DNA of 26,352 nt from Acanthaster planci (GCF_001949145.1 NW_019091679.1:4899-31250), one strand, 5' to 3'. Shown: positions 11,501 through 21,483, counted from the stretch's first letter. The notes: a model not told the origin generated them from the sequence alone. Numbers and translations are program-made.

Positions 11501-14500
11501 TCTTTTGCCAGGAAATTGGGGACCAAATTTTGGGAGACACATTGCCCCCGTAACAAATTTGTCCCATCAATAAACTACTGGTCAACACACATGTGCAGTC
11601 TCTGCAACCACAGTGCCAGTTTGGGCGAACGTGCAATGTACATGTACATCCATTCCAACAACAGCTTCCAACTAATAAGCAGATCTCCTACCAAGCTTAC
11701 TCTGTCTGATGTTTCCTTAATAATAGTACATAGTTGTTGCATTATTTCACTTCTTCAATACAATTCTCTGATATTCTACCTTTTATTAATTTCATATTAT
11801 GTACCTGTATTTATTACAGTAATCATAAAGTCTCTTAATTGCTACATTCAACCAATTTCACAGTTTATATTTGTCCATTCCATGTGAACTGTACACTGTG
11901 TACATCTACCTGGATTGCACTTCTGCACTGAAAATAAAACATAGACAGCTAATGAAGCATTTACACGTACATGAAAAAGGGTTGGCTCTGGCAACTACAA
12001 CCAAAACTGCTTTGGAGTAAGGGGTGGCTCTGGCAGCCATTAGAGACGAGACGAGACAAGACGAGATGAGATATTTTACTATCCGCATCATAAAAAATAC
12101 AGAAATTTTGTTTCCATTGGCACATCCAAATATAAAAATTGGTACATGTACTTAAAAATAGACAATAATTTACAATATTTAACCAATGAGACTAACCACC
12201 TAAAACAAATTAACTCAAATAAAAATTATTAACATACATGTACAAATAAAAACTACCGGAAAATCCACAAACTCGTCATGTGTAGGGGAGCTCCTTAATT
12301 AGATCCCTAATTTACGAACAGCTGATTTGGTAAATAAATGAATAGAGCTGGGAACAAAGGATTGACTGTATCGAGCTACCTTTGTACGAGGCTCACAAAG
12401 TCTAAAACCGGATCTATTAAAAACAAAACACTTAAAAAAAGGATGAGTTGGATCTGATAGAATAACATGTACAGTGTACATTAGATATAAAACATTCCCA
12501 GCAGATATTGTCATATGTTGGCAAGGTGAGACCTACCGAGCGTTGAGCCATTTTACAAACACGCTTAAACCTATCCCTGTTTTTTGGTGAAAGTGAACCA
12601 TACACACTAATTACGTTAAAAGGAACAATGCTCTGTATCATGAATTGGTAGAATAGACGTAAGATCATCCTGTCAACATTAAACTGTTTGAGCTTGTGAA
12701 AGAAAAACATCCATTGCATGGCCTTGCCAAAGACTACCTGGGTGTTTTTGTTCCAGTTAAGTTTGTCATCACAGTAGCCCTTTCTATTTTGTTGTCATTA
12801 ATATAAACAGGTTCATGAGCTCCTGTGTTGTGCCGAAAATCCACAATCATCTCCTTAGTTTTCTCGGTATTAATAAACATGAAATGGCAGTCACACCACT
12901 CCACAAACTTTGCTATCTCCGTTAAATAAGAGATTGAATCGTCGGTTGAATAGCCTATAATAACTTGTGTCATCTGCATTTAATTATACTACAATTTGGG
13001 CTAGAACAGAGACAGTCACTTGTACAAGACGGACACCAAGTGCCAATGGTGGTCGCTACAGAGCAGCGCCCCGTAGCCATGACCAAAACTGTTTTGGAGT
13101 AAGGGCTGGCTCTGGCAACCATGACCAAAACTGTTTTGGAGTAAGCATTTGAATTTAGCTCGAAGCAAAAATGTCCCCCTCCCAACTGCCCAAATAGAAC
13201 GTACCTCCCACTGTGGGTACTCATGCTGTAACAGCTCAGTCTTATGTGTGCCAGGAAGCACCACCAAGCAACCGTTAGAACGGTCCACTCTCTCCATGGC
13301 TGTCCAGGAGCAGACGATACGCTCGGCCGGTCTGAATGGGAAGTAGTGCAGGTCCTGGTGCATGGGATGGCGGGAGGACCTTGTGCCTGATTGATGAATT
13401 ATCCAAGAAGTGAATTTGAGGGTCCAGGCGATGACGTTTTCTAGGACACAACTTTTTATGCAACTTTACATATTTCTTAAGCATGTGACAACAATTTGAC
13501 ATGCTTGGGGTGAGATTTATTGTTCATGCTCCTGCTGTGATTGCGATCAGGGGAAACATACATGTAGCTCAGTTCTCTGGTTGTTCTGTTCACACTGTGA
13601 ATCCAAAAGTTGCTCATTGAACATTTTTAAGACAGGGTAGCTCACTAGCTTATTGCTATGTGCATGTGTTTAACACCAATGAAGCAACAGTAAAAGGATA
13701 TTTGAAACAGTAAAATATCAACATTGAGGTTTTCCTCGCTGGTGTGATGACATCACAGTTTTAAAAAACCAATATTAAACACATGAAAATAATGTTAAAT
13801 GCAACACAACGGTGCATTTTCATTTACTGTCCTTTGTAAAAAAATGCACTACATTTATCCTTTATGCCCGCTGATATAATGAAAACAGAAGTCTAGTTTG
13901 AAAAATGTTCTGTAGAGAAATGATGAAGCTTTAAGACGGGTGCTCAGCTATACATTGCTGGATAAAATGGGGAGAACAAGCAAGCAGTACCACCAATGAT
14001 CAGATACTGCCAAGGGAATGCAGAGTGCTGATTGATATGTGTACTCTGGCTACAACAGATTCAAAAGCTGGTGGCAGAATAATGAGGGTGGATGCACTGA
14101 TATACAAAGGAAAGTGCGCTGCCCTGCTGGCAAGCTGTTGGTTATTTAGGTGTGGAAGGTTACATGTACGCATTGGCTCTGCAGACAGTAGTGACAAAAG
14201 TTTGCCAAGGCCTAACTGACAAGGCAGTATTTAATTAGAGATTGAAACAATGTCAAAGCACTCGATAAGTATTTGGACTCCAATTTGAGTTTGAAGATGC
14301 CTGAAACTATCACGGCATTTCTTGAATACATGTACATGTACTTGTGCTCTCCATCAAAAAGTCTCACCATTTTGGCTTGAACGACACTGCTTCCAGAGTC
14401 ACTTTGGCCAACTTTGACTCAGGAAGGCTCCAACAGCAACCAACAACTTTGACACTGGAAAATATGAAGTTGTGGATGTAATGCGCTTACCAGGATCTGG

Positions 14501-17500
14501 AGGTTTGTTGATCAGCATGGTATGCATGGCTTGGATGTTGGGCCCGGTGAAACACTCAACGTACTTCAAGACCTGAAGAAATATGTACAAGACATACATG
14601 TACATCACTGGAAAATGAGTTCTTATGTGACATAAATGTTAAGATGCTGTTAGATAACCAGCCTTCTTGTCAACGTTTAAATGGAAGAGCCCCTCATAAG
14701 TGAGCAGGCCTTCCTCCTTTGTGATATAGATAAAGATGCCTTGAGAACTTAAACCAGCAAGCTTTCTATGGTGTTTTTTACACAAAGAACGACTTTCGTA
14801 CCTCTGCTGTGCTTTCTGAAAGCCAAGGGACACTCAAACCCTGGGCATACGGATTAATTGTTCTTACTTGAATTCAGCAATTCTTTCCAACTTTGTTGGA
14901 TTTAATGCACTGTTAACTTTACCCAAAACATTCCTCAATCTTCCAAAATCATCTGGTCGGGTTTTCGGAGATGAACGGCAAAAAAGTGAGGCTGACTGCC
15001 GAAGTGTGTTGTGAATGCATTCATAACTTCAGGCCTGGATTATATATGAAGCAACCCACACTAATTAAGGATGCCTTTTGCACTGCCTCAATATAATGAG
15101 TGGAATTAACAGAGGATATTGAAAATCACCCCTAAAAAGTACGCATGAAAAAATTATGGAGGACTAAGGTTGTATCCAATGTTTACCTGGAGGCAGGTGG
15201 GGGATTTTGAGGTACTGTATCCAAGCCAATAAGGCCTAGGGAACTGGGGGTGAGAAAACACAAATAAAGGCACCTACCTCTGGTAAGCAGCAGTATTTAA
15301 ACAGTACTGGATCACTTTGGAACTCTTGGATTTTCGTGACAGCCTGTTCTCCCGGCACAAACTCAGATTTGGCAATGGCAACATCACGCATGATCACCAT
15401 GCCCTCGGTGTCCACTTGCCGACTGCAGATGTCTGCAAATCGTTGCCTTGAAGGAAATAAAATCCAAAAATCCAGCCAAAATTGTCAAATTGTAAGACGA
15501 TAGTAATCGGCATTCTTCTTCTCCTGTCAGGGCTGTTGACAGTATTTGATGTTTCAATGTCCAAATATGTCTTAAAATGAAAACGTAGTATCAAATTTGA
15601 TTAAAATGTATTGCAATGCACTCTGACATACAAAGTTACAGTCAGAACTTCAATAAAGCCAACAAGACAAAGGTCCCAAAGATAGATTTGCCATCAGGCT
15701 GAAACATTGCCTCTAGCCAAGGATGTTGCATGAAAGGTTCTGCGATTTGGAAAAAACACCCGTTTTTATTTCCTCAATGCCATCAGTATATTAGCTGTGG
15801 GTCTAAAATCAGCTCAAGGCAGTTTCAAGTTTTCAACCATTATATTACCAGGTATTTCAGATTATACATGTACACGTACACGTACGTTGTAATGTGGAAG
15901 ATGCCTACATGTACATGTCCCTTCCTACCTGTCAATCTCAGAAATTTAACCATAAAGTGTGTCTTTTTAATGATTATTTTTTTTTGTAGAAATATAATAC
16001 ATGTACATGTACAATGTACCTACATGTATAACACTTGAACATCAACAAAAATATTCATTTAAAGTACACATGTACATGTAATTAACTAATTGACATGCCG
16101 TTTACAGGCTTCAATTTTTTTCTTTACTGTTTGCAAAGGTTTCTTTCAAGCCAAACTTAAAGCAACTATTTTGGTCCCCACATAGTAGAACATCCTAAAA
16201 ATAGTTATTTTACTTTTTTTCAATGATTATATTTGCACCAAATGAGTATGGTTCATCAGAAATGTACATTAGCATACAATGATTTGATAAGAACGGATCA
16301 AAGGTCTTGTTATCATACAGGTCTAAGAAATAGAAAAAGTATCAAAGCACTACTGTTATCTTTTTGTTTACCTTGTATATTTTGTTCAGATCTTTTGTGG
16401 AAATTTAGAATTGGTACATGTACTTGTACAGCATAATTCTTATATTCAATCATCAAACTGATTCAGCCTTAACAATAAACATCTCAATGAAAATACAATT
16501 GTTCACATAAATATTTCAAGAATTTTAAGAAAGGACAACCAGCCTAGAGAAAACAACTCAAGTGACACGCATTGGTGTAGGCATACATGTACATGTACCT
16601 GTATTCATCAATTTTGTCGTGAGGCACAAGGTTTCTTATGACGAGAAAACCATTCCTTTCATAGGAAGCCACTTGTTCTGGGGTCAGCAGTGAGTTGGGT
16701 AATACATACTGGATGACTGTTGGGTTGACCGAGACTGAACTGGTCTCGTTCCTGGACTGCAAAATTGCCATCAGTTAAGGATTACTCCCTGAATTTATAC
16801 TTCTAGCATGTTACAATCAGCAACAAATTAACTCTCAACCCCTACATGAGGCATTTTTGTTAGAATCCTTCCTTGAATATGCTTGCTTTCTGAATCCAAC
16901 ATAGTGCATGAAACCATCAATTGGCAAACACATGTTTATCAGACCCACATTCCCCCCCAATATTTTAATTGGATCTACAGGGCCTCAAAATTATAAAAAT
17001 GTGACGACAGTGACCATGCAGTAACAAATGCATTTCCTTAAAACTTTATTGTTGGGCGAGTATGATGGTGTTCAGCGTAATCTTTGAACGTGTTCAAGTT
17101 TTGTGCCTCAAATTAAACTGGGCAATGCTTAATGGGAGACTTACATGTACATGTACATGTATGATGGTTACTGTTCGACTGGGCAGGAATTCTGGCATAA
17201 ACTGGTTCCCATTTCCTCAGAAGTCTTGAGCTGTCTCAATTACAGGGCACCAGTCAAGCTTGGAAACTAGTACTGATACTGAGTATTTTGGGGGGTGATA
17301 TCAATATCCTTATATTCTGTGATTTTTGTTTTCTCTGGGATCCTCCTTTTTATAAGGAATTATTTTAGAGGGAATTACATGTAAAGTTCTCACTCAAGAG
17401 GCAATACAGGTATACATAAAAAGCTACAGGTAGAAACTAACGGGTGAAATTTCATCTTATGTGTTATGGCCGGCATATACATGTACCTGTGCCCAGTAAG

Positions 17501-18377
17501 TATGTGCCACGCTTCACATGCAGCACATATCACACATGGAAATGGACCCAACAATAAAGATTATGCGTATGTGTTAACATGTCCGTGGGGGGGGGCAATA
17601 GTTTTGTAATACTGGGATGGGCTCGAGTAAGTGTGCATTTGTTGTAAATAAATTCAAATAAAACATGGGGATAATAATATCTGTATCTAAGGACCTTCTT
17701 AAATTAAATTTGTGCAAAACGTGTACTTGATGTCAGTCTCTTACATACAGTTTTGTTGCCTGTGATTCATGAAGCTTGCTATTTAATTGCTCTACATAAT
17801 TTGTAGTCATGAAAGGGGTTTCGCAAAATTTAAAATTTGTGCATTTTCAAAGACTGCATTCAACAAGGATACTGGTAGTAGTAAGTAAGGGCACTGTGGA
17901 TTTTGGGACCCCTTTTCCGCCTAATACCAATATTCCTCAATCCTCCAATTTGAAATGATTTTATATACATGTATGATGTAGGCCTACACATACACCATAG
18001 GGGTTAGGGTTAAAAGCTTTCAGACTCACCTACCTGGACGAGTGACATCATATTAATTCACCCAACTGCAGGATTACCCCAATAAGTAAAATCTGTCCGG
18101 TCCAACTCATACCATGCATGCTTACAGTTATACCATGGAGGTAGAATTCCATGGTGAATGACCATCCAAGTATGACATATGGTGCTCTTCAACAGTTCTG
18201 TTTGTTGCCATAACTTCACCTCAAAATCTGAGCTAGCCCATGATGTATAATTAAACTATGCCTGTTGAAAGTTCGTAAAATCACAAAGGATACAAGGAGT
18301 GTGTACGGCTTCAATGATTTTGCCGCACTCCCTAATGATAAGTGTCGGCGTAGGACTTCCAACCTTTCGGCCGCCAT
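8483..18377 (-). CDS. PHYH: PHYH: peroxisomal phytanoyl-CoA 2-hydroxylase, 8 exons
   Basis: Fe(II)/2-oxoglutarate dioxygenase that 2-hydroxylates phytanoyl-CoA in the peroxisome, the first step of alpha-oxidation of 3-methyl-branched fatty acids. Exons (coding order): 18377-18294, 16756-16599, 15446-15278, 14572-14491, 13386-13205, 11343-11194, 9499-9365, 8536-8483. All introns are GT-AG and every phase matches, giving 337 aa (human PHYH is 338). Exon 1 has a PTS2 signal, RLEVLRRHL (residues 5-13). Active site: H174 and D176 in MHQDLHYF and H263 in HPLLIHGSG bind iron; R274 in QGFRK binds 2-oxoglutarate; each is one less than the human number. The C-terminus ([10 protein letters not shown]) also matches the family. 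No frameshift or stop was found, so it should be functional. The only soft spot is the exon 1 donor (GTATCC). Confidence 0.95.
8537..11193 (-). other. PHYH introns 6 and 7 (around exon 7)
   Basis: 8537-9364 and 9500-11193 are AT-rich introns. Open frames such as 8926-9198 (+) show no family features. I recognise no complete mobile element; a GTACATGTACATG microsatellite sits near 10480-10495. Confidence 0.5.
9365..9499 (-). CDS. PHYH: PHYH exon 7
   Basis: Encodes 45 residues from [16 protein letters not shown] to GTDLDFKFE. The acceptor is CCTCTCAG. Donor GAG/GTTAGA; without splicing the frame would stop five codons later, losing the conserved C-terminal strand. Confidence 0.9.
11194..11343 (-). 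CDS. PHYH: PHYH exon 6 (distal His ligand, 2-oxoglutarate Arg)
   Basis: Encodes 50 residues from [13 protein letters not shown] to NRTQGFRK. It holds the third iron ligand H263 (HPLLIHGSG) and R274. The acceptor is TTCCCCCAG and the donor AAG/GTATGC; phase 0 at both ends. Confidence 0.95.
11974..12040. repeat. 42-bp minisatellite, left cluster
   Basis: About 1.6 diverged copies of a unit with GGTTGGCTCTGGCAAC and CCAAAACTGCTTTGGAGTAAGG. The GGCTCTGGCA phrase recurs 42 bases apart. Same unit as 13077-13145. Confidence 0.7.
12038..12985 (-). mobile_element. 5'-truncated, decayed non-LTR retrotransposon (CR1/L2/Rex-like reverse transcriptase)
   Basis: Read on the - strand. The fragment starts at the catalytic box of reverse transcriptase (NADDT at 12966-12977, in place of the usual [FY]ADD). 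It continues, after a frame change, into the thumb motif [19 protein letters not shown] followed by MIVDFRHN (around 12734-12979), then thumb/connection-like sequence (12432-12719) and a typical LINE C-terminus with R.SFVPSSI (12299-12514). These lie in different frames. The 3' untranslated part ends near 12038 in a (CTCGT)n-like pentamer tail. Truncation just before the catalytic box is typical of incomplete reverse transcription. Confidence 0.75.
13077..13145. repeat. 42-bp minisatellite, right cluster
   Basis: Two copies of an identical 27-base stretch (CCATGACCAAAACTG... GGAGTAAG) at 13077-13103 and 13119-13145, 42 bases apart, joined by GGCTGGCTCTGGCAA. The core CCAAAACTGTTTTGG is a near-palindrome. 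Confidence 0.8.
13205..13386 (-). CDS. PHYH: PHYH exon 5 (HxD iron-binding motif)
   Basis: Completes the Gly codon, then [19 protein letters not shown] through [11 protein letters not shown] and ends EYPQWE. H174 and D176 are the first two iron ligands. The acceptor is ATCAATCAG and the donor GAG/GTACGT. Confidence 0.95.
14491..14572 (-). CDS. PHYH: PHYH exon 4
   Basis: Encodes [16 protein letters not shown] through INKPPDP plus one base of a Gly codon. This is among the most conserved stretches of the family. The acceptor is TTCTTCAG and the donor CCTG/GTAAGC. Confidence 0.95.
15278..15446 (-). CDS. PHYH: PHYH exon 3
   Basis: Completes the Arg codon, then [15 protein letters not shown] to LFKYCCLPE, including [12 protein letters not shown], matching the family. 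The acceptor is TTTCCTTCAAG and the donor GAG/GTAGGT, phase 0. Confidence 0.92.
16599..16756 (-). CDS. PHYH: PHYH exon 2
   Basis: Encodes [10 protein letters not shown] through HDKIDEY plus two bases of an Arg codon, including [13 protein letters not shown], a conserved family segment. The acceptor is ATTTTGCAG. An in-frame ATG 15 bases upstream (16771) would make a start without exon 1, but that stretch is the polypyrimidine/acceptor tract, so I treat it as intron. The donor GTACATGTACATG lies inside a microsatellite. Confidence 0.9.
16757..18293 (-). other. PHYH intron 1
   Basis: Non-coding. Contains an ACATGT microsatellite (17142-17161) and a G-run (17587-17595). A consensus-like donor (CCAG/GTAGGTGAGT, - strand, near 18025-18035) has no supported exon attached. 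Confidence 0.45.
18294..18377 (-). CDS. PHYH: PHYH exon 1 with PTS2 signal
   Basis: Encodes 28 residues starting [25 protein letters not shown] fits the peroxisomal PTS2 pattern R-L-x5-H-L, expected at the N-terminus of PHYH and cleaved after import. The ATG lies in GTCATGGCGG, a fair Kozak context. Donor CTT/GTATCC is weak but in phase 0 and gives the expected total length; TTT/GTGATT nine bases on is the in-phase alternative. Confidence 0.8.
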
Positions 18378-18686
18378 GACACTTGATTTGGTCTACTCCG
18401 CCCGCGCAAAGGCAAAAAATTACATCGACGTGTGGGAGATCAAATAGAGGACTGGCCCAGTTTGCCCGTTTGAGATGCAAAAGCAACACATGCAAAAGTT
18501 GTCCCTACTTCAGGTGAAGTTAACCTTTACGTAGATACGACGCTCGATCCTATTCTGCACAAATTAGGTACGGGTACGTCACGATCGATCATGCAGGTAC
18601 GTACAATTACAAGTACATGTACCGTACCGATCGCGATCGATGGCCCTGTAAAGTCTTGTCCCAAGACTGGTTATTCAGTTTTGGTC
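18378..18686 (-). promoter_or_regulatory. Probable PHYH promoter region
   Basis: The sequence upstream of the PHYH ATG is CpG-richer than its surroundings. It carries a perfect 12-base palindrome CGATCGCGATCG (18628-18639), further CGATCGATC sequence and an ACGTCA half-site near 18575. No TATA box is obvious. Placement follows from gene position; individual sites are unproven. Confidence 0.4.
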
Positions 18687-19417
18687 GGTGCACTATAGTA
18701 GTGTTCCAAGTGCCACCTGGTCGCATTTCGACCGGGCGTCGCATTTTTCCACCGGCGTCGCATTTTTTTAGCCGGCGTCGGATATTTTAACAGGCGTCGC
18801 ATTTTTCAGTCGACGGGCGTCGCATTTTTCGTCGGGCGTTGTCTTTCAATGTGAATAAGCCATTAATCATCAATGGTCAACCTTGGTCCAGCTGGGCCTG
18901 GCGAAGTTGACTTGGATGCTAAGGTATGCGTACATATTTTTACTGATTATAGAAACGGCTAAATTAGCATGTATGCGTCGATTAACTGTATGTGAATAAA
19001 TTAACAGCCCTTTAATGAACCTAATTATTCGTGGAAGTTCACCTCGCTGCAAGCATTGTGGTTTTAGCAACGTATACATTTCTACACAGGTCGGGGGCTA
19101 CAGCATGTACAGTACATATGATGTAGGCTACAGGCTGTGTTTCTTCCTCCATGGTTTTACCAGGCAAGATATGAGACGGAGGGTCCCCCCCTTACCTGTC
19201 CAATCCCTATACACACTCCAGACTATCGTTACCTAACACAGAGTCCCCCCAAGAAGTCTGTAAAGAATTCCTGAGATTCCGATCAAACAATGACCAACAC
19301 AAAGGCGGGGGTTCTCCCGTCAAATCTTGCTTCAGAAATGGTTGTGTGGAGGTCAAAGTTCATTGAAAAATGCGACGCCCGTCGAAAACTGCAATCAGAT
19401 GGCAAATATAGTGCACC
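18687..19417. mobile_element. MITE-like element with about 60-bp imperfect inverted ends
   Basis: The left end reads GGTGCACTATA, then GTGCCACCTGGTCGCA, then GGGCGTCGCATTTTT. The right end, complemented, reads GGTGCACTATA, then TTGCCATCTGATTGCA, then CGACGGGCGTCGCATTTTT. The interior has no transposase. I found no clear target duplication, so the superfamily is open and the outer limits are approximate. Confidence 0.65.
18719..18847. repeat. Subterminal tandem GGCGTCGCATTTTT repeats
   Basis: Six degenerate units of about 19-23 bases, each with (G)GGCGTCG(C/G)AT followed by a T-run, lie just inside the left end of the MITE. One inverted copy lies inside the right end near 19366-19384. Confidence 0.8.
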
Positions 19418-19429
19418 TTGCAGGCGGCA

Positions 19430-20008
19430 TGCGCTAAAAAAAAGGAAAGCCGAATAGGAGTAGTAGGGAATAGCCGATTGTGGAGCACACCCCCTTTTTC
19501 ACCGTTTTCAGCAAAAAAAAAAAACCCGGGTAGTATATCGACTCAAAAAATCGGGGGAATCCCCTAAAAATCTGGAATTCCAGATTTTAACAATTTTCCC
19601 TGGGTACCTCATCGACCCCAAAATCCGGCTCTAAAAATACCGGGTAAATATACACCTTCTGAGCCAAAACTCCCTTTCACCCACTCGCACCGGGGATTTC
19701 CAGTTATAGAACCTTTGACCCCCGGTGCACTTTTCCTGTAAACAACTCGTGACCAGCACCGATCGCACCATCAGCAATCACTGACAAACAAAAAAGGGAC
19801 TTCCCCTTGCTACAAGTCGAGACTTGCCCGGCCTGAACTCGTGACCTCTACTTAAAGTGTGGCTTTGTTCAAAGCAAAACACGCTATGTTTACAACCGCC
19901 TTAAATAAATGACCTATATATAAAAATAACAATATATAAAAAAACATTTCAAGTCAAGTCGATAGAAAAAATGATAAAAATTTTAGAGACCTACATATAA
20001 ATAGAGAC
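19430..20008. repeat. Probable left terminal region of the Polinton-like element
   Basis: Gene-free, with structure: an A-run, degenerate direct repeats with period about 70 starting CCCGGGTAGTATATCGACTC (19525 on) and CCCTGGGTACCTCATCGACC (19597 on), a shorter third copy near 19638, a 22-base perfect palindrome (19567-19588), and AACTCGTGACC twice (19744-19754, 19836-19846). Polinton ends are long inverted repeats; the other end is outside the window, so the exact border and inverted-repeat status are inferred. Confidence 0.4.
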
Positions 20009-21051
20009 ATGAGCAATCCACAACACCGACCTCTACTAACGACTTTTAATCGATTTAAGAAGGCGTTTTTAGAAGATCTTTTTAAGCGTTATAACATCTC
20101 ATTACCGGCACCCAAGCGTAGATCTCAGCTTATTGAAGCCATACGGGCAGATCAAAAACAATTTAGGTATCTCCCGCGTCAGTCATATCGGCAGCTGTTG
20201 AAAACGGTTCAAAAATATAATATTCCTTTTGCAAGGAAAGAGAAATATATCAAACAGGACTTTATTGAACCGATTAAAGCTTACACTCAGCCCGAGGAAA
20301 TTGCGGAAGTCGACATTAGAAACGTCAGGCGCTTTCAGGGTAATTTTCGCAATTGGGAATTGATATCCCGTTTCTTTGAATACGATTTGATACACTTTTT
20401 TGATTTTTACAAAACTTTCATCGAGAAAAAAAGCTTTGGAAGAACTAAAAGAAATTGGTTCGTACAAATTGCAAACAAATATCAAAGTTCAGTTTAGATT
20501 GGAAAAACCCGGAAAAACTGAATTTGGCGTATTCCCCTTTCCGAGCGACAACGATGCAGGCGCAAATAAAGCCGACGTTAAAAACGCTGAACTGAACAAC
20601 GCGAAGCGCAAATAAAAGAGGTGGAGGCTCATACACAAAAAGGCTCGGGTTGGATCTTTGACAAAGTCGTCGCTTTGTACATCAACGTGGTTGAATATAA
20701 TCCAATGGGTTCTTCTTACATTCCGTTGCCTAAAGAATTGGGAGACAAAAAGCAATCATAAATGTCGAAAATAAAGATCAAGAATGTATCCGATGGGCGT
20801 TGCGGGCAGCTTTAAAATTATATTCTGACAACGTCAAAAGCCAGCTAGAAACAAATCCAAAATATAAAATAAATAAGGAGCGAACATCGACTTACAGGTC
20901 AGAATCAGATGGTTTAAATTTTACAGACATAAGCTTTCCAACACCCATATCTCAGATACCACGTATCGAATCGCAAAATAACTTAGCGATCAATGTGTTT
21001 GGTTACACTAAAAAAGACGGTCTTTACATTCTTTACAAAAGCACGATTTAA
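20009..21051 (+). pseudogene. PolB-linked N-terminal region, frameshifted
   Basis: The first segment is open for 162 codons (20009-20497). It has two helical, SAP/LEM-like stretches (for example LFKRYNISLPAPKRRSQLI) that may bind DNA. The same gene then appears to continue in other frames: 20400-20615, 20616-20762 (GSGWIFDKVVALYINVV, SSYIPLPKEL) and 20763-21051 (ECIRWALRAAL, then INVFGYTKKDGLYI). These phrases are typical of the non-catalytic N-terminal region found with Polinton PolB in animal genomes. Frame changes fall near an A7 run (20426-20432), near 20595 and near an A-run at 20755. It is followed directly by the PolB C-terminal remnant. Confidence 0.65.
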
Positions 21052-21483
21052 ACGGCTACCTGAGTAAAAAGCGTACATTATTTGACTTTCGTAATTACCC
21101 GCCAGGTCATCGACTTTATGATTCAAAAAATAAAAAAAGTAATAGGCAAAATGAAAAACGAATTTGGTGGCCAAATAATTTCAGAGGTCGTTTGTATACG
21201 CCCAAAAATTTATTCGATCTTAACTACCGATCAAAATTTAAAGAAGGCGAAAGGGGTCACAAAAGTAGTAACTCAAGCGACCCTAACCCACGAGATGTAT
21301 AAAAGCTGCCCATTTGACCGGGTTTCTCATTTCAATAAACAGCAGCTATTTAGATCAGATAAACATCAGATGTTCACCGTGTCGCAAAACAAACTAAGCC
21401 TCTCGCCGTTGGACACAAAGCGCTACGTATTGTCACACAGGGTTGATACGTTAGCTTACGGGCATAAGCTAATCAGGCGGTAA
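21052..21483 (+). pseudogene. C-terminal remnant of protein-primed DNA polymerase B
   Basis: About 140 codons match the extreme C-terminal end of Polinton-type PolB: FDFRNYPPGH in one frame, then after an A-run GGQIISEVVCIRPKIYS, KKAKGVTKVV, NKLSLSPLDTKRYVL and DTLAYGH. The exonuclease motifs, the palm with its catalytic aspartates and the terminal-protein regions are all absent between 21040 and 21066; only a few bases separate the N-terminal phrase from the C-terminal one. A full gene would need roughly 2 kb more. This copy cannot encode an active polymerase. The stop (21481-21483) overlaps the integrase 3' end. Confidence 0.7.

Larger units (their letters stand above)
11344..13204 (-). other. 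PHYH intron 5, with LINE and minisatellite
   Basis: Contains the LINE fragment (about 12038-12985) and two clusters of a 42-bp minisatellite on either side of it. The rest (11344-11970) has a 151-codon open frame on + (11432-11887) with no recognisable domain. Confidence 0.6.
13387..16598 (-). other. PHYH introns 2, 3 and 4
   Basis: 13387-14490, 14573-15277 and 15447-16598. Non-coding and AT-rich, with many self-complementary ACATGTACATGT-type microsatellites (14328-14341, 15866-15885, 15906-15919, 16001-16014, 16068-16080). Confidence 0.5.

Noticed and set aside
11432-11887. 151-codon open frame on the + strand inside PHYH intron 5
   Set aside because: Starts in low-quality intron sequence, has no recognisable family and ends in Ile/Tyr-rich AT sequence; probably chance.
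14328-17161. ACATGTACATGT repeats as a CRISPR-like or regulated array
   Set aside because: Short simple repeats of variable length scattered in introns, with no fixed spacer; ordinary microsatellites.
18256-18495. Reading with LLHVLLLHL on the - strand as a PTS2-like PHYH first exon
   Set aside because: No ATG before a stop and no Arg at position one. Another frame of the same region (ATG at 18377) has a true R-L-x5-H-L signal and fits phase and length.
18720-18850. GGCGTCGCATTTTT units as a CRISPR array
   Set aside because: Units abut with no spacers, they sit inside inverted ends, and the DNA is animal.
20183-20755. Phe-rich - strand frames (20183-20485, 20489-20755)
   Set aside because: Antisense shadows of the Lys-rich PolB-linked + strand gene.
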